From Heyndrickxia acidicola (GTDB lineage Bacteria > Bacillota > Bacilli > Bacillales > Bacillaceae_C), in contig NZ_KV440953.1 in NCBI RefSeq assembly GCF_001636425.1, positions 1,562,847 to 1,626,846 of the forward strand: DNA of 64,000 bases, read 5' to 3'. A model generated the notes under the pieces. The model worked only from the letters and a program-made list of their open reading frames with translations, did no database searches and was not told the DNA's origin. Below, in pieces: positions 7,962 through 15,628 of this stretch. The stretch's first letter is position 1. Every line of letters begins with the position of its first letter. A program made the translations under genes and the position numbers.

Positions 7962-8342
7962 TTAATTGCTATGTACTGGGATTACTGTGACAGGACCTTC
8001 AGTAGAAGGTTGAGTGTTGCCTGCAGAAGCTACAATTTGTTTTGCTGCTTCCACTTTTGCGACTGCAGCTGCTTCTTGTTCTTTCTGATGTTGTTCAGCA
8101 ACTTTAGCAGCCTTTTCTTTGCTTTTTATAGTTAAATAAGTATTTATTAAACCGGCACAAGAGCCAACAAAGAAAATACCAAAGGCAATTATAAACTGAG
8201 CAATCACATTTACAGTGTCACTTGTAAACCAATTGACATGAATGTGCGCTGTTGTTAAGGCTGCTAATAGGGCTGTTAAAAGAGTTAATGCATTTAAGGA
8301 TAATTGCTTCCACCAGTTAAGATTAGATAAGTATTTCATCAT
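7962..8342 (-). CDS. Phage holin
   Basis: 126 aa with two predicted membrane helices (about residues 16-33 and 45-70) and a charged, Ala/Lys/Glu-rich C-terminal tail. The WWKQLSLNALTLLTALLAAL start is typical of phi LC3/Dp1-like holins of Gram-positive phages. It lies 20 bases before the endolysin gene and 13 bases after the XhlA-like gene. Confidence 0.85.
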   Translation of the reverse strand: MMKYLSNLNWWKQLSLNALTLLTALLAALTTAHIHVNWFTSDTVNVIAQFIIAFGIFFVGSCAGLINTYLTIKSKEKAAKVAEQHQKEQEAAAVAKVEAAKQIVASAGNTQPSTEGPVTVIPVHSN

Positions 8343-8354
8343 TAGAAATCACTC

Positions 8355-8693
8355 CTATTGTTTTAGTAGTTGAATTGTTGTTTGAATTAATAAATATAAA
8401 ATGCCCCCTCCACCAATGGCAGAAAGAGCAAGTTCCCAACGTTTAGATTGACTTGTTTTTTTTATTCCAAGCGTATGAGCAATAAGCTGGTTTAGAAGAT
8501 CATCTTGCTCCTGACGCTGTTTATTAATTAATGATTTTTGCTCCTTGCTTTCTGTAAGCAGAGCATTGTGAATCTCTAGCTGGCTTGTACGTACCGTAAG
8601 CATCTCATTTTTCATTTCCCCATAACTCTTTTCGAGATCCTGAATGCGTTTCTCATGCTCTGCAACCCTTTGCTCCATTGTCATTTCACCCAT
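8355..8693 (-). CDS. xhlA: XhlA-like haemolysin/holin-associated membrane protein
   Basis: 112 aa from the ATG at 8693, which has AGGGGG six bases upstream; the longer frame (starting MKRRCIF) overlaps a terminator and is unlikely. A long coiled coil (EHEKRIQDLEKSYGEMKNEM...) is followed by one C-terminal membrane helix (ALSAIGGGGILYLLIQTTIQLL). This is the XhlA layout in PBSX, where XhlA works with the holin XhlB in lysis. Confidence 0.85.
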   Translation of the reverse strand: MGEMTMEQRVAEHEKRIQDLEKSYGEMKNEMLTVRTSQLEIHNALLTESKEQKSLINKQRQEQDDLLNQLIAHTLGIKKTSQSKRWELALSAIGGGGILYLLIQTTIQLLKQ

Positions 8694-8719
8694 GTCTGAC
8701 CCCCTTGCTCCTCTTAGAG

Positions 8720-8750
8720 CATAAAAAATACACCTTCTTTTCAAAGGTGC
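8720..8750 (-). terminator. Terminator of riboswitch cassette 1
   Basis: Minus strand CACCTT-TGAAAAG-AAGGTG followed by TATTTTTTATG. It isolates the c-di-GMP-controlled gene from the lysis cassette downstream. A near copy follows cassette 2. Confidence 0.75.
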
Positions 8751-8768
8751 TGATTTGTCTACTAATAT

Positions 8769-9071
8769 TTATTTAATTATTTTTCTCAATCTGTATTCTG
8801 CCACTCTTATATCCATATCCGTTGATAATCCTGTTAGGATTCTTACCATCATATTGGTATTTGACATCTTTTTTAATGTAAAAAGTACTGTTGGTTTATT
8901 CTCTTTAATCAATGTCATAACTTCCTTTATAGGTAATGGATTTGCGCTTATTCTTAAAAAAGATCTTAGAAAGTTTAAAAATTCACAAGCAGAAGTTGAT
9001 TCGTCTGGATATTCCTCTAGCAAATTGTAAAGATTCTTAATACTCATCTTTAATTTTTGATTTTCACCCAT
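8769..9071 (-). CDS. Uncharacterised 100-aa protein controlled by c-di-GMP riboswitch 1 (paralogue A)
   Basis: 100 aa from the ATG at 9071 (GGAGG eight bases upstream); the in-frame ATGs just before are too close to the ribosome-binding site. It is predicted mostly helical, soluble and charged, with no membrane segment or known motif. It is clearly paralogous to the product of 9343-9645: both start MGEN and share a block EVMTLIKExKP and FLRxFLRI. It is expressed from its own sigma-A promoter through a GEMM-I riboswitch and ends at its own terminator, so it is a stand-alone cargo gene inside the late region. No function is known to me. Confidence 0.85.
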   Translation of the reverse strand: MGENQKLKMSIKNLYNLLEEYPDESTSACEFLNFLRSFLRISANPLPIKEVMTLIKENKPTVLFTLKKMSNTNMMVRILTGLSTDMDIRVAEYRLRKIIK

Positions 9072-9112
9072 GTTCATTACCTCCACATATATTTAACCAA
9101 ATGCGGATAGTA

Positions 9113-9204
9113 CCGATTTGGCGGCCTGGCAATCATTACTCATAAGAGTTTTAGACCCATGGCTTTGCGTCCTAACCTTTCGATTAGTTTGCCTTTTTCA
9201 AATT
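9113..9204 (-). ncRNA. Cyclic-di-GMP-I (GEMM-I) riboswitch 1
   Basis: Read on the minus strand, the aptamer has the conserved GGCAAAC, a stem capped by a GAAA tetraloop, GGACGCAAAGCCATGGGTCTAA (tetraloop receptor and ligand pocket), a variable hairpin ACTC-TTAT-GAGT, and the closing GCCAGGCCGCC. The P1 strand CCAAAT can alternatively pair with ATTTGG just before the ribosome-binding site (hairpin about 9095-9119), giving a plausible switch between P1 and an expression-platform hairpin. It lies between a sigma-A promoter and the 100-aa gene. If the hairpin blocks expression, c-di-GMP would turn the gene on. Confidence 0.93.
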
Positions 9205-9230
9205 AGGGTTTGGTTACTATATACCATTTT

Positions 9231-9258
9231 ATTATAGTTTTTTAATCATAGGTTTCAA
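9231..9258 (-). promoter_or_regulatory. Sigma-A promoter of riboswitch cassette 1
   Basis: Minus strand TTGAAA (9253-9258), a 16-base spacer, and TATAAT (9231-9236), placed about 27 bases before the aptamer. A near-consensus host-type promoter implies expression in the lysogen. Confidence 0.85.
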
Positions 9259-9302
9259 TATTATTTTAATTTTAAGCTTTGTGATTCCGATCTATATTTA
9301 GA

Positions 9303-9331
9303 CATAAAAATACACCTTCTATTTAAAGATG
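9303..9331 (-). terminator. Terminator of riboswitch cassette 2
   Basis: Minus strand CATCTT-TAAATAG-AAGGTG followed by TATTTTTATG, very similar to the terminator at 8720-8750. It supports duplication of a whole cassette. Confidence 0.65.
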
Positions 9332-9342
9332 CATAATGATTT

Positions 9343-9645
9343 TTAATGGATAATTTTATTCAATCTCTCTTCAGCTAAGGTTAACCCCATTGATAATTCT
9401 GTTAGAAATCTTAGCCTATCATTTTTTTTAGACATTTGTTTTAAGATATTAAAAACTATGGGCTTATACTCTTTAATTAATGTCATAACTTCAATTGTAG
9501 GTATTGGATCCTTTGCCTTTATTCTTAAAAAATATCTTAGAAATGATATAAATTCAACCACAGAATTAGAGTTGTCCGGTTGCCCTTCTAATAAACAGTT
9601 GAATTTTCTTATGCTATTCTTTAATTCTTGATTATTTTCACCCAT
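9343..9645 (-). CDS. Uncharacterised 100-aa protein controlled by c-di-GMP riboswitch 2 (paralogue B)
   Basis: 100 aa from the ATG at 9645, with GGAGG seven bases upstream. A longer open frame to 9711 only translates the riboswitch and should not be used. It shares length, MGEN start, FLRxFLRI and EVMTLIKExKP with paralogue A, with many other similar positions. It is predicted helical and soluble, with no recognised domain. Preserved length and conserved core in both copies suggest both are functional, perhaps with diverged partners or as a heteromeric pair. Confidence 0.85.
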   Translation of the reverse strand: MGENNQELKNSIRKFNCLLEGQPDNSNSVVEFISFLRYFLRIKAKDPIPTIEVMTLIKEYKPIVFNILKQMSKKNDRLRFLTELSMGLTLAEERLNKIIH

Positions 9646-9688
9646 GTACATTCCTCCACACAAAATTTTAACCAAATGCGGGTTGTAC

Positions 9689-9778
9689 CGATTTGGCAGC
9701 CTGGCAATCATTACTCCATTAGAGTTTTAGACCCATAGCTTTGCGTCCTAACCTTTCGATTAGTTTGCCTTTTTCAAT
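9689..9778 (-). ncRNA. Cyclic-di-GMP-I (GEMM-I) riboswitch 2
   Basis: Almost identical core to riboswitch 1: GGCAAAC, GAAA tetraloop stem, GGACGCAAAGC, TATGGGTCTAA, then a variable hairpin ACTC-TAATG-GAGT (loop and pairing changed compared with copy 1 but stem kept), and GCCAGGCTGCC. CCAAATCGG can pair with CCGCATTTGG downstream, followed by TTAAAATTTT, before the GGAGG of the gene. P1 pairing is weaker than in copy 1, so the two switches may differ in tuning. No clear -35/-10 pair was found upstream. Confidence 0.92.
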
Positions 9779-9864
9779 AGGGAAATTATCCTACATTAAT
9801 ATCGGCACAAATTATCAATGCTTGAGTGATTCGATAAATATGCTTGTTCTTGAATCAGAGCGTC

Positions 9865-10338
9865 CTACTCTGCTGTTAGCTTTTTCAAATATCTACTGGT
9901 TGAAAGTGAAGTAGGTGAAAGCAAAACTGTTGGGTCCAATAAATCAATCCCCAGCTTTTCACGAAACCCATCAACAATCAACTCATCACAGTTTACCTGT
10001 CCCTTAGACTTAATTACAGGAGTACCAAATAAAATGTTTAAAGCCCTTGTAATAATATACTTCCAATCGTACTTATCGCTTAGATTTACTTTTATATAAT
10101 CAATAAGCAGCTTTTTTTGTTGTTCGGTAAGCTCTATGGCCAATTCGTAAACGTCATAGCTTTTGCTCTTGTAGTTAAAATGCTGGATGCTAACCGGAGT
10201 TTTATAATCCGTCTGGAGAATATGAATATGGTCCAGCATTAAGGCAACATGGCTATATTGTCCTTTGGTAAAAAGCTTAATAATCCTAGAAATCCACGAA
10301 TTCCCCCGGTAAAAGACAAAATTAAAAGGCTGAAACAT
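9865..10338 (-). CDS. Permuted papain-like (NlpC/P60 superfamily, YiiX/DUF830-type) hydrolase
   Basis: 157 aa. The early His in QYSHVALML and the later Cys in GQVNCDELIVDGF fit the circularly permuted NlpC/P60 arrangement (His before Cys). Such proteins cleave amide or ester bonds in peptidoglycan or lipids. It lies between fibre-region genes and the riboswitch cassettes. Role in the phage is unknown; it could be a virion-associated or lysis-helper enzyme. Confidence 0.6.
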   Translation of the reverse strand: MFQPFNFVFYRGNSWISRIIKLFTKGQYSHVALMLDHIHILQTDYKTPVSIQHFNYKSKSYDVYELAIELTEQQKKLLIDYIKVNLSDKYDWKYIITRALNILFGTPVIKSKGQVNCDELIVDGFREKLGIDLLDPTVLLSPTSLSTSRYLKKLTAE

Positions 10339-10357
10339 GGTTTCACCCCTCCTTCCT

Positions 10358-11029
10358 TTACCAATTTATTTTATCTACATCTGCATTTGTAGTAGCTTCT
10401 TCCACTTGTGGCTGTAATGTGTTTCTGAGTTTGCTAATGTTTGAGTTTATATGTTGGAAAACTTGGAGCTTTAAAGTGTTAAATGTTGTCTGATCTATGT
10501 TGATTCGTTCGGTTTTACCTGTATTAGTGTTTATTACTGTCCATTCAGCTTGAGTGATTGCCCCATCCTTGAAAAGAGTATCTGTCCCTTGGAAATTTGC
10601 TTGGGCAGCTAGTGAACAAGAGAACTTATATGAAGTGCCATTAACCGTTGCGTCAAAACCGGCTACAATCGTATTATTACATGCTTCATCTAGTTGGACC
10701 ATCTTTGCATTTCGAACATCTGCAAGTGCAGCTGTAGTTAAATCTAGTTCTTTGTATTTTTGATCTGCTGTTTTAAGTTGGTCTTGTAAAGCTTTTAGTT
10801 GCTCTTCAGGTGTTGGTGGAGTATCAACGTATTCATAAGAAAATGTTTTATCCGTTGGATTGAAATATAAAACAGGTGACTGTCCAGGTTGCGGGTTTGG
10901 ATGTGGGATGGAATCAACCAATTCCCCGATCGCTAGGATTTCAGGTGGTAAGGAGGCCGGTTCATAGTGCTGTAAAGTCACCCTTGCTTTTGTGTCGCTT
11001 TCTTTTTCATATTGAATAAAAATACTCAT
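10358..11029 (-). CDS. Tail-region protein with DUF4376-like C-terminal domain
   Basis: 223 aa. The N-terminal third is a short beta-rich part ending in a Pro-rich linker (PHPNPQPGQSPVLYF), then a coiled coil (PEEQLKALQDQLKTADQKY). The C-terminal domain (NNTIVAGFDATVNGTSYKFS ...) resembles the DUF4376 module found in phage tail-fibre accessory proteins. It sits in the XkdW-like position after the fibre genes. Probably a virion or fibre-assembly protein. Confidence 0.6.
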   Translation of the reverse strand: MSIFIQYEKESDTKARVTLQHYEPASLPPEILAIGELVDSIPHPNPQPGQSPVLYFNPTDKTFSYEYVDTPPTPEEQLKALQDQLKTADQKYKELDLTTAALADVRNAKMVQLDEACNNTIVAGFDATVNGTSYKFSCSLAAQANFQGTDTLFKDGAITQAEWTVINTNTGKTERINIDQTTFNTLKLQVFQHINSNISKLRNTLQPQVEEATTNADVDKINW

Positions 11030-11040
11030 GTTAAAACCTC

Positions 11041-12126
11041 CTATGATAGTGTGACACTTTCAAAATATTGACCTAAGTTGTTGTAGGTGTTACTTGAAAC
11101 GGTTATTTGCCAAACTATTATAATTCCGTCTGTATCATACATATAGAAAAAACGGGTTGTATCCGTTCCCCAATTTGATGCTACGGGACAAGTCTGTTTA
11201 TAAGCTAAAGTTCCATTTATATTCAGTTTAATGTTATTACCATTTTGGTAATCATTACAGAAATACCCATTTCTCATAATCACAAATGGCGAAGGTGCAT
11301 AAGGAAAAGTTAATGCATAGGTCCATTGCTGAACTTTTGAATAGTTAAAAGCGATCACAGATGTAGCAGTGTTACTAAAATATACTTGGTTCAAATAATC
11401 AATAGCAGAAACATTGCTAGCAAGACCTATCCACGTTGCTACTTGGGAACCTGTTGTAATATCAAACTGATAAACTGTTCCGCTATAAAACGTATAGAAA
11501 TATTTATCAAGAATAATCGACTGGGATCCTGTTTGAGAAATTAAACTTGATATGGATATTCTTGTACCAGCGGACGGGTCTATTTTTTCATAAATTACAC
11601 CACTTGAACTTGATGTATAAATAACATATAGATAACCATTATAATATTTTAAATTATAGTCACCATTGAAAGCGTAATTTGTTGAATACGTCCATACAGT
11701 TGCCCCTGTACTACAATTAATCTTTTTAATCGTTTGACTGGTACCAAAATACATATACACATAACCGTCATTATTAGAGGTTATTTTAGCTAAATATGAA
11801 GTTGGTAGTTGGTCAGTAGAGTTTTTAACTGTTCCAGTTAGCTTGTTATATATTGTTAAATAATAAGTACCGTTTCCAGTTCTAAGATAAATATAAGAAT
11901 TATCTTCTCCTAATATATACATTTGAGAATTCGCATTCGAATATCCCGGATATTTAATAATAGGCGCATTTTGTTGTGTAGCTGTAAGGGACACTTTGTC
12001 ATTAGTGCCATATAGTAATTTATTTCCTATTACTCCCTCAATCATTACATCTTTTTTAATATTAGAAGGTGCTAAATTTGTATCTCCAGTAATTCCAAAG
12101 TTATTTAAAGAATTTCTAATGGGCAT
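11041..12126 (-). CDS. Tail-fibre/receptor-binding candidate with PQQ-type beta-propeller repeats
   Basis: 361 aa. The N-terminus (MPIRNSLNNFGITGDTNLAP...) resembles attachment segments of phage tail proteins. The rest is built from repeated beta-propeller blades with the D-x-x-T-G-x-x-x-W type motif (DITTGSQVATW, NCSTGATVWTY) and Tyr-rich strands. Such a propeller at the end of the tail operon is a likely adhesin that recognises the host surface. It shares one base with the upstream gene. Confidence 0.6.
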   Translation of the reverse strand: MPIRNSLNNFGITGDTNLAPSNIKKDVMIEGVIGNKLLYGTNDKVSLTATQQNAPIIKYPGYSNANSQMYILGEDNSYIYLRTGNGTYYLTIYNKLTGTVKNSTDQLPTSYLAKITSNNDGYVYMYFGTSQTIKKINCSTGATVWTYSTNYAFNGDYNLKYYNGYLYVIYTSSSSGVIYEKIDPSAGTRISISSLISQTGSQSIILDKYFYTFYSGTVYQFDITTGSQVATWIGLASNVSAIDYLNQVYFSNTATSVIAFNYSKVQQWTYALTFPYAPSPFVIMRNGYFCNDYQNGNNIKLNINGTLAYKQTCPVASNWGTDTTRFFYMYDTDGIIIVWQITVSSNTYNNLGQYFESVTLS

Positions 12127-12476
12127 TATTGCACCTCAACTCCACTTACGACCAGCGTAATCGCTCCACTAGTTCCCTGTAGTGCCTGAAGAGTGTCATT
12201 TGCACTCAGGGCAGTATTTAATTGAGTAATCACAATAGAATCATTTGGATTAACTGTTTTAGTAGGTAAAATCTGATTGGCTGCTGCTACCCCATTAACT
12301 CCAAGTGTGATAGTTGCTGGTGAACCGGATGTATTTACAGCCATAATCTCCTTTATCACTGCTGTGGCATAAGGAGTTGGTTGATTCTGAGTGTTTGATG
12401 GAGCAGTATAAATGGTTTGAGCCGTAGTAGATGGCTGATTTTGATAAAACTTCTTTATGTTGGGTGTTCCAGGCAT
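12126..12476 (-). CDS. Small tail/fibre-associated beta-sandwich protein
   Basis: 116 aa, rich in Thr, Asn, Ala and Val with alternating beta strands and no charged helices (for example ATITLGVNGVAAANQ). It lies between two fibre-type genes. It resembles small phage decoration or fibre-tip proteins in composition. The precise role is not recognised. Confidence 0.5.
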   Translation of the reverse strand: MPGTPNIKKFYQNQPSTTAQTIYTAPSNTQNQPTPYATAVIKEIMAVNTSGSPATITLGVNGVAAANQILPTKTVNPNDSIVITQLNTALSANDTLQALQGTSGAITLVVSGVEVQ

Positions 12477-12493
12477 TTAGATACCTCCTTTAT

Positions 12494-13117
12494 CTATTGG
12501 ATCCAATACATCAGAGAATTGAACGGCGTTGCATTATTTACTGCTGTTAATACTGCGTTAGAAGTTGGAGCTTTTGAAGTACTTGTTGTAAGAGAACTAT
12601 CTAACTGAACTAATCCAGAAATTGATGTTGTGGCAGCTGGAACACTTTGCAATGCAGAGTCAGCTTTTCCTAATGAAGTTTGTACAGCATTCTCAAGATC
12701 TGTTTTTGGAATGCCTGTTGATGGTTTTGTATATTTCTGACCAACTGCATCATTTACTGTTTTTACTGCTTTAGGAGTTGCGGCAGTAGTTTCATCTGTA
12801 CTATTAGTATCGCTGTTTAGCTTGGTTATTCCTTTTGCAGTTAAGCTAGCGTCAGCTGGAGCAGTTTCATTTAACTGCCCTGCAGGTATCTTGCCATTTT
12901 CGTCAAGTGATGCATAACCATTAGCTTTGCCTTTTTCTTCTTTATGCTGAGCATTGTCAAAAAGACTCTGTAACGCTGAATAGGCTTTATTAAATAGCCA
13001 GTTGAACCAGTCGGCAGGAGGATGTTCACTCATTCCCCATCCACTGTCTTTATGCGCCTGGGGAGGTTCGGTACCTGAAGCGTTCCACTCAGGTAAATCA
13101 TTTTGATCAAATGGCAT
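12494..13117 (-). CDS. Phage tail fibre protein (XkdV-like position)
   Basis: 207 aa. An N-terminal baseplate-binding type segment (LPEWNASGTEPPQAHKDSGW) with the Trp-rich PPADWFNWLFNKAYSAL motif of tail-fibre starts. It is followed by a Ser/Thr/Ala-rich shaft with repeats such as AKGITKLNSDTNSTDETTAA and SISGLVQLDS that match phage collar/tail-fibre repeats. Short for a fibre; the following genes may carry the distal parts. Confidence 0.75.
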   Translation of the reverse strand: MPFDQNDLPEWNASGTEPPQAHKDSGWGMSEHPPADWFNWLFNKAYSALQSLFDNAQHKEEKGKANGYASLDENGKIPAGQLNETAPADASLTAKGITKLNSDTNSTDETTAATPKAVKTVNDAVGQKYTKPSTGIPKTDLENAVQTSLGKADSALQSVPAATTSISGLVQLDSSLTTSTSKAPTSNAVLTAVNNATPFNSLMYWIQ

Positions 13118-13131
13118 TTTTTCACCTTCTT

Positions 13132-13776
13132 TTAAATTGGTAGTTGAATATCTGTCGCAGTAACCAATACTCCACTAAGTGTGCCTCCGTCTGATCCATC
13201 AGATGAAAGTCCATCAGGACTGGTTTCCACCTCATTAAGCATAGAAGAAAAACGGAAAGTACCATCTAAATTGACATGGGAAACACGGGCATCACCAGGA
13301 ACCACCTGCTCTACAAACTGCATAAATTGGTTAGCACTCATGCCAACCTGATTTAAGGTTGTAATAGGGATTTTTTTAATTACAATGGCGGCCGGCTCAC
13401 CTTCCCCTGCCTCGATCGAGCTAAGAATCTGCATTTGACTTGGGTCACAATTAAGAGTCTTGGAAAGCGACTCTATCATGCTATTAATAGTCCCATCTGA
13501 TGAGCTCCTTGCTTTCTTTCCTCGAATCATCATACGGTAAATTTCGTCTGTGGCCTGACCTCGATATTGATTAACGTCAGATCCTATTTCATCCAGGACA
13601 ACACCTTCTGCCTTATCGATATCCATCCATTGTTCCATCGTATCAAGCGTGTCGTTTAAGTCCTGTACCTGGTCATTAATAATAGTGAATAGATTGCTGA
13701 AATTCGGTTTCTTCAGTGCTTCTACAATCATCGTCAACATATCGTTAAGCACTAATAACCACCTCGATATTTTCAA
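13132..13776 (-). CDS. xkdU: Baseplate protein, XkdU/YmfQ-like (DUF2313)
   Basis: 214 aa. It follows the baseplate J gene with overlap (frames overlap by 32 bases), as in PBSX. The central MIRGKKARSSSDGTINSMIESLSKTL matches the family core. Members sit at the baseplate periphery and connect it to the fibres. Confidence 0.75.
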   Translation of the reverse strand: MKISRWLLVLNDMLTMIVEALKKPNFSNLFTIINDQVQDLNDTLDTMEQWMDIDKAEGVVLDEIGSDVNQYRGQATDEIYRMMIRGKKARSSSDGTINSMIESLSKTLNCDPSQMQILSSIEAGEGEPAAIVIKKIPITTLNQVGMSANQFMQFVEQVVPGDARVSHVNLDGTFRFSSMLNEVETSPDGLSSDGSDGGTLSGVLVTATDIQLPI

Positions 13777-14929
13777 ATGATGTCTCAGCTACCTGTCTCT
13801 GCGTTATGACTATGTTTGACGCTGCCAATTGATCTTCAGATGTCCCCAGTTCAATCGTTACATCATCAATCCCTGCAACTTGATATACATTGTTATACAA
13901 CTGAGATAGAATCACACTTTCGCCCATGCTCAATCCATTTTGAATGACTCCGTCTTGGTCTACTCCACCAATTTTTACGACAAGATTATTTTTAATCTGG
14001 TCTGATCCATCTGCTTCAAATTTTGAATTGGTTGTAACTGTAATTCGGCCATAAATCTGGACTTCCTCCGCGTAGTCGAAGCTAATGACATGGTCTACGC
14101 CTGAAAGGTCCTGTACTGTTACTTGTAGTTGGCCCACGGTTTGACTGGTACCCGATACACTATTAAACAACGAAGCTGCTACATCTTCCTTTAGCCCTCC
14201 CAATACATAAGCATGAACGCTTTTTGGCGGGTTTCCATCTTGATCGACATCCATCGTTTTATTAAAGACTACAGAAGCTGACCGAACGGAGGGAGTATTA
14301 AGTAAAGCTGTATAAATAGCGTCAGCTGTACTTTTCCCATTACTTTCGTTTGCTTGTAGGAGCCGTTGCTGGTAAGGTGTGTCGTCTTCTAAATCAGCAC
14401 CACCAGAAGCCGGAATAGGATTATTTACCTTAAGAATATCTTCTGTTGGCTCAGCTTGATCTATAATCGTGTTTGCGGCTACATTATTATATTGACCACG
14501 TTCTAAGGAGACTGCCTCCCCACTACCATTTCCCGATGCATCTAGGGTCACATCTTCTGTTAACATAAAATAGATTCCGTTTGAGGTAGTAAACTCAGTT
14601 TCTGCATCAATTAAATAATTAGGAGTACCCGTAAAATTAAGTGTTGTATACGCATAGGTTGCGGGATTTCTAGGAATATTTTTATCTCCCCCATGGTAAT
14701 CTAGTTGAATTCCCTCTGATTTTTTAATATAACGACTGTTATACACCCGTTCCTGGTTGTCCCACAAAATGGATAAGAACCATGCGAAAATACGAAGGAC
14801 AATACCTAAAGGTGTATAGGCATTTGTATTGGTATTTTCCCCATATAACTCTTTCGCTTTAGCTATCATCTCGTCCAATAAATCACTGTACGTTTTCCTG
14901 GTGAATCCATTGTTATCCAGCACCCACAT
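13745..14929 (-). CDS. xkdT: Baseplate J-like protein (XkdT)
   Basis: 394 aa. Wedge component of contractile tails. The N-terminal FTRKTYSDLLDEMIAKAKELYG and the Gly/Thr-rich core (YAYTTLNFTGTPNYLIDAET) are characteristic of the Baseplate_J family. It overlaps the XkdS-like gene before it and the XkdU-like gene after it. Confidence 0.88.
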   Translation of the reverse strand: MWVLDNNGFTRKTYSDLLDEMIAKAKELYGENTNTNAYTPLGIVLRIFAWFLSILWDNQERVYNSRYIKKSEGIQLDYHGGDKNIPRNPATYAYTTLNFTGTPNYLIDAETEFTTSNGIYFMLTEDVTLDASGNGSGEAVSLERGQYNNVAANTIIDQAEPTEDILKVNNPIPASGGADLEDDTPYQQRLLQANESNGKSTADAIYTALLNTPSVRSASVVFNKTMDVDQDGNPPKSVHAYVLGGLKEDVAASLFNSVSGTSQTVGQLQVTVQDLSGVDHVISFDYAEEVQIYGRITVTTNSKFEADGSDQIKNNLVVKIGGVDQDGVIQNGLSMGESVILSQLYNNVYQVAGIDDVTIELGTSEDQLAASNIVITQRQVAETSFENIEVVISA

Positions 14930-15287
14930 TCACCCCCTCAAGAGTTACTGTTTGTCCGTTAATAGAGACTATTGTGAGATCTACACTTAAAATTCGATTG
15001 GATTTATCAAGGGTAAAGGTTACTTCACTCACTTCATCTACTCTGTCTTCTTGCATAACAGCTGCCACGATATCGGCATGAGCAAGATCCTCATCAAACT
15101 GCTTGGTTAAAAGGTTATCTCTATTTAAGCCTACGGTTTCATCTAGAAAGAATTCTCCTAGTCGTATGCTTAAAATGGATTCAATAGCCTGCTTTAGTTC
15201 TTCTTCATCGCTGACCAGCTGTAATTCTCCATTTTCATCAAAACCTATATCTCCGTCTATTAGTTTCCAAGTGTTCACGCTTCCCAC
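14913..15287 (-). CDS. xkdS: Baseplate wedge protein, XkdS-like (DUF2634, gp25-related)
   Basis: 124 aa. IDGDIGFDENGELQLVSDEEELKQAIESILSIRLGEFFLDETVGLN is the DUF2634/gp25-type pattern. It attaches to the sheath initiator part of the baseplate. It overlaps its neighbours on both sides within the tail operon. Confidence 0.82.
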   Translation of the reverse strand: MGSVNTWKLIDGDIGFDENGELQLVSDEEELKQAIESILSIRLGEFFLDETVGLNRDNLLTKQFDEDLAHADIVAAVMQEDRVDEVSEVTFTLDKSNRILSVDLTIVSINGQTVTLEGVNVGAG

Positions 15288-15628
15288 ACCCCTATCACAA
15301 TGGCATCATTATCACTGAATAACACGTGAGAATCGGGATCTATAAATTCAGTGCCATTCAAATTAGCCAGTGAACGTTGTGCGCAAGAATAAAAAACAAC
15401 ACTCCCATCCTTGATATCACTCTGGCAATGCTTCATAACTGGCGCTTCATAAATAGGAGACTGTTTATAGACACTGCCTTCCTTATCAGAAGTTAAAAAT
15501 AAGGGCTGGAGATCAGCCCTAAAGGTCGTAGGATTGTATTTAATCACCCTTGCCGGAGCTGTTGTATTAATCCCTAAAAGTATATGATTTTTATACTCAT
15601 CGCTAAAAAACTTTGTTGTATGGCTCAT
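15275..15628 (-). CDS. Short baseplate spike/OB-fold protein (Gp138- or DUF2577-type)
   Basis: 117 aa. It occupies the XkdR position. ARVIKYNPTTFRADLQPLF and VMKHCQSDIKDGSVVFYSCAQRSL fit an OB-fold like the N-terminal domain of Gp138 spike proteins. The usual beta-helical tip is missing, so it may be a minimal spike or hub cap. Confidence 0.6.
   Translation of the reverse strand: MSHTTKFFSDEYKNHILLGINTTAPARVIKYNPTTFRADLQPLFLTSDKEGSVYKQSPIYEAPVMKHCQSDIKDGSVVFYSCAQRSLANLNGTEFIDPDSHVLFSDNDAIVIGVWEA

Noticed and set aside
9646-9711. In-frame upstream extension of the 9343-9645 gene
   Set aside because: The extra 22 codons translate the c-di-GMP riboswitch; the ATG at 9645 has a proper GGAGG site.
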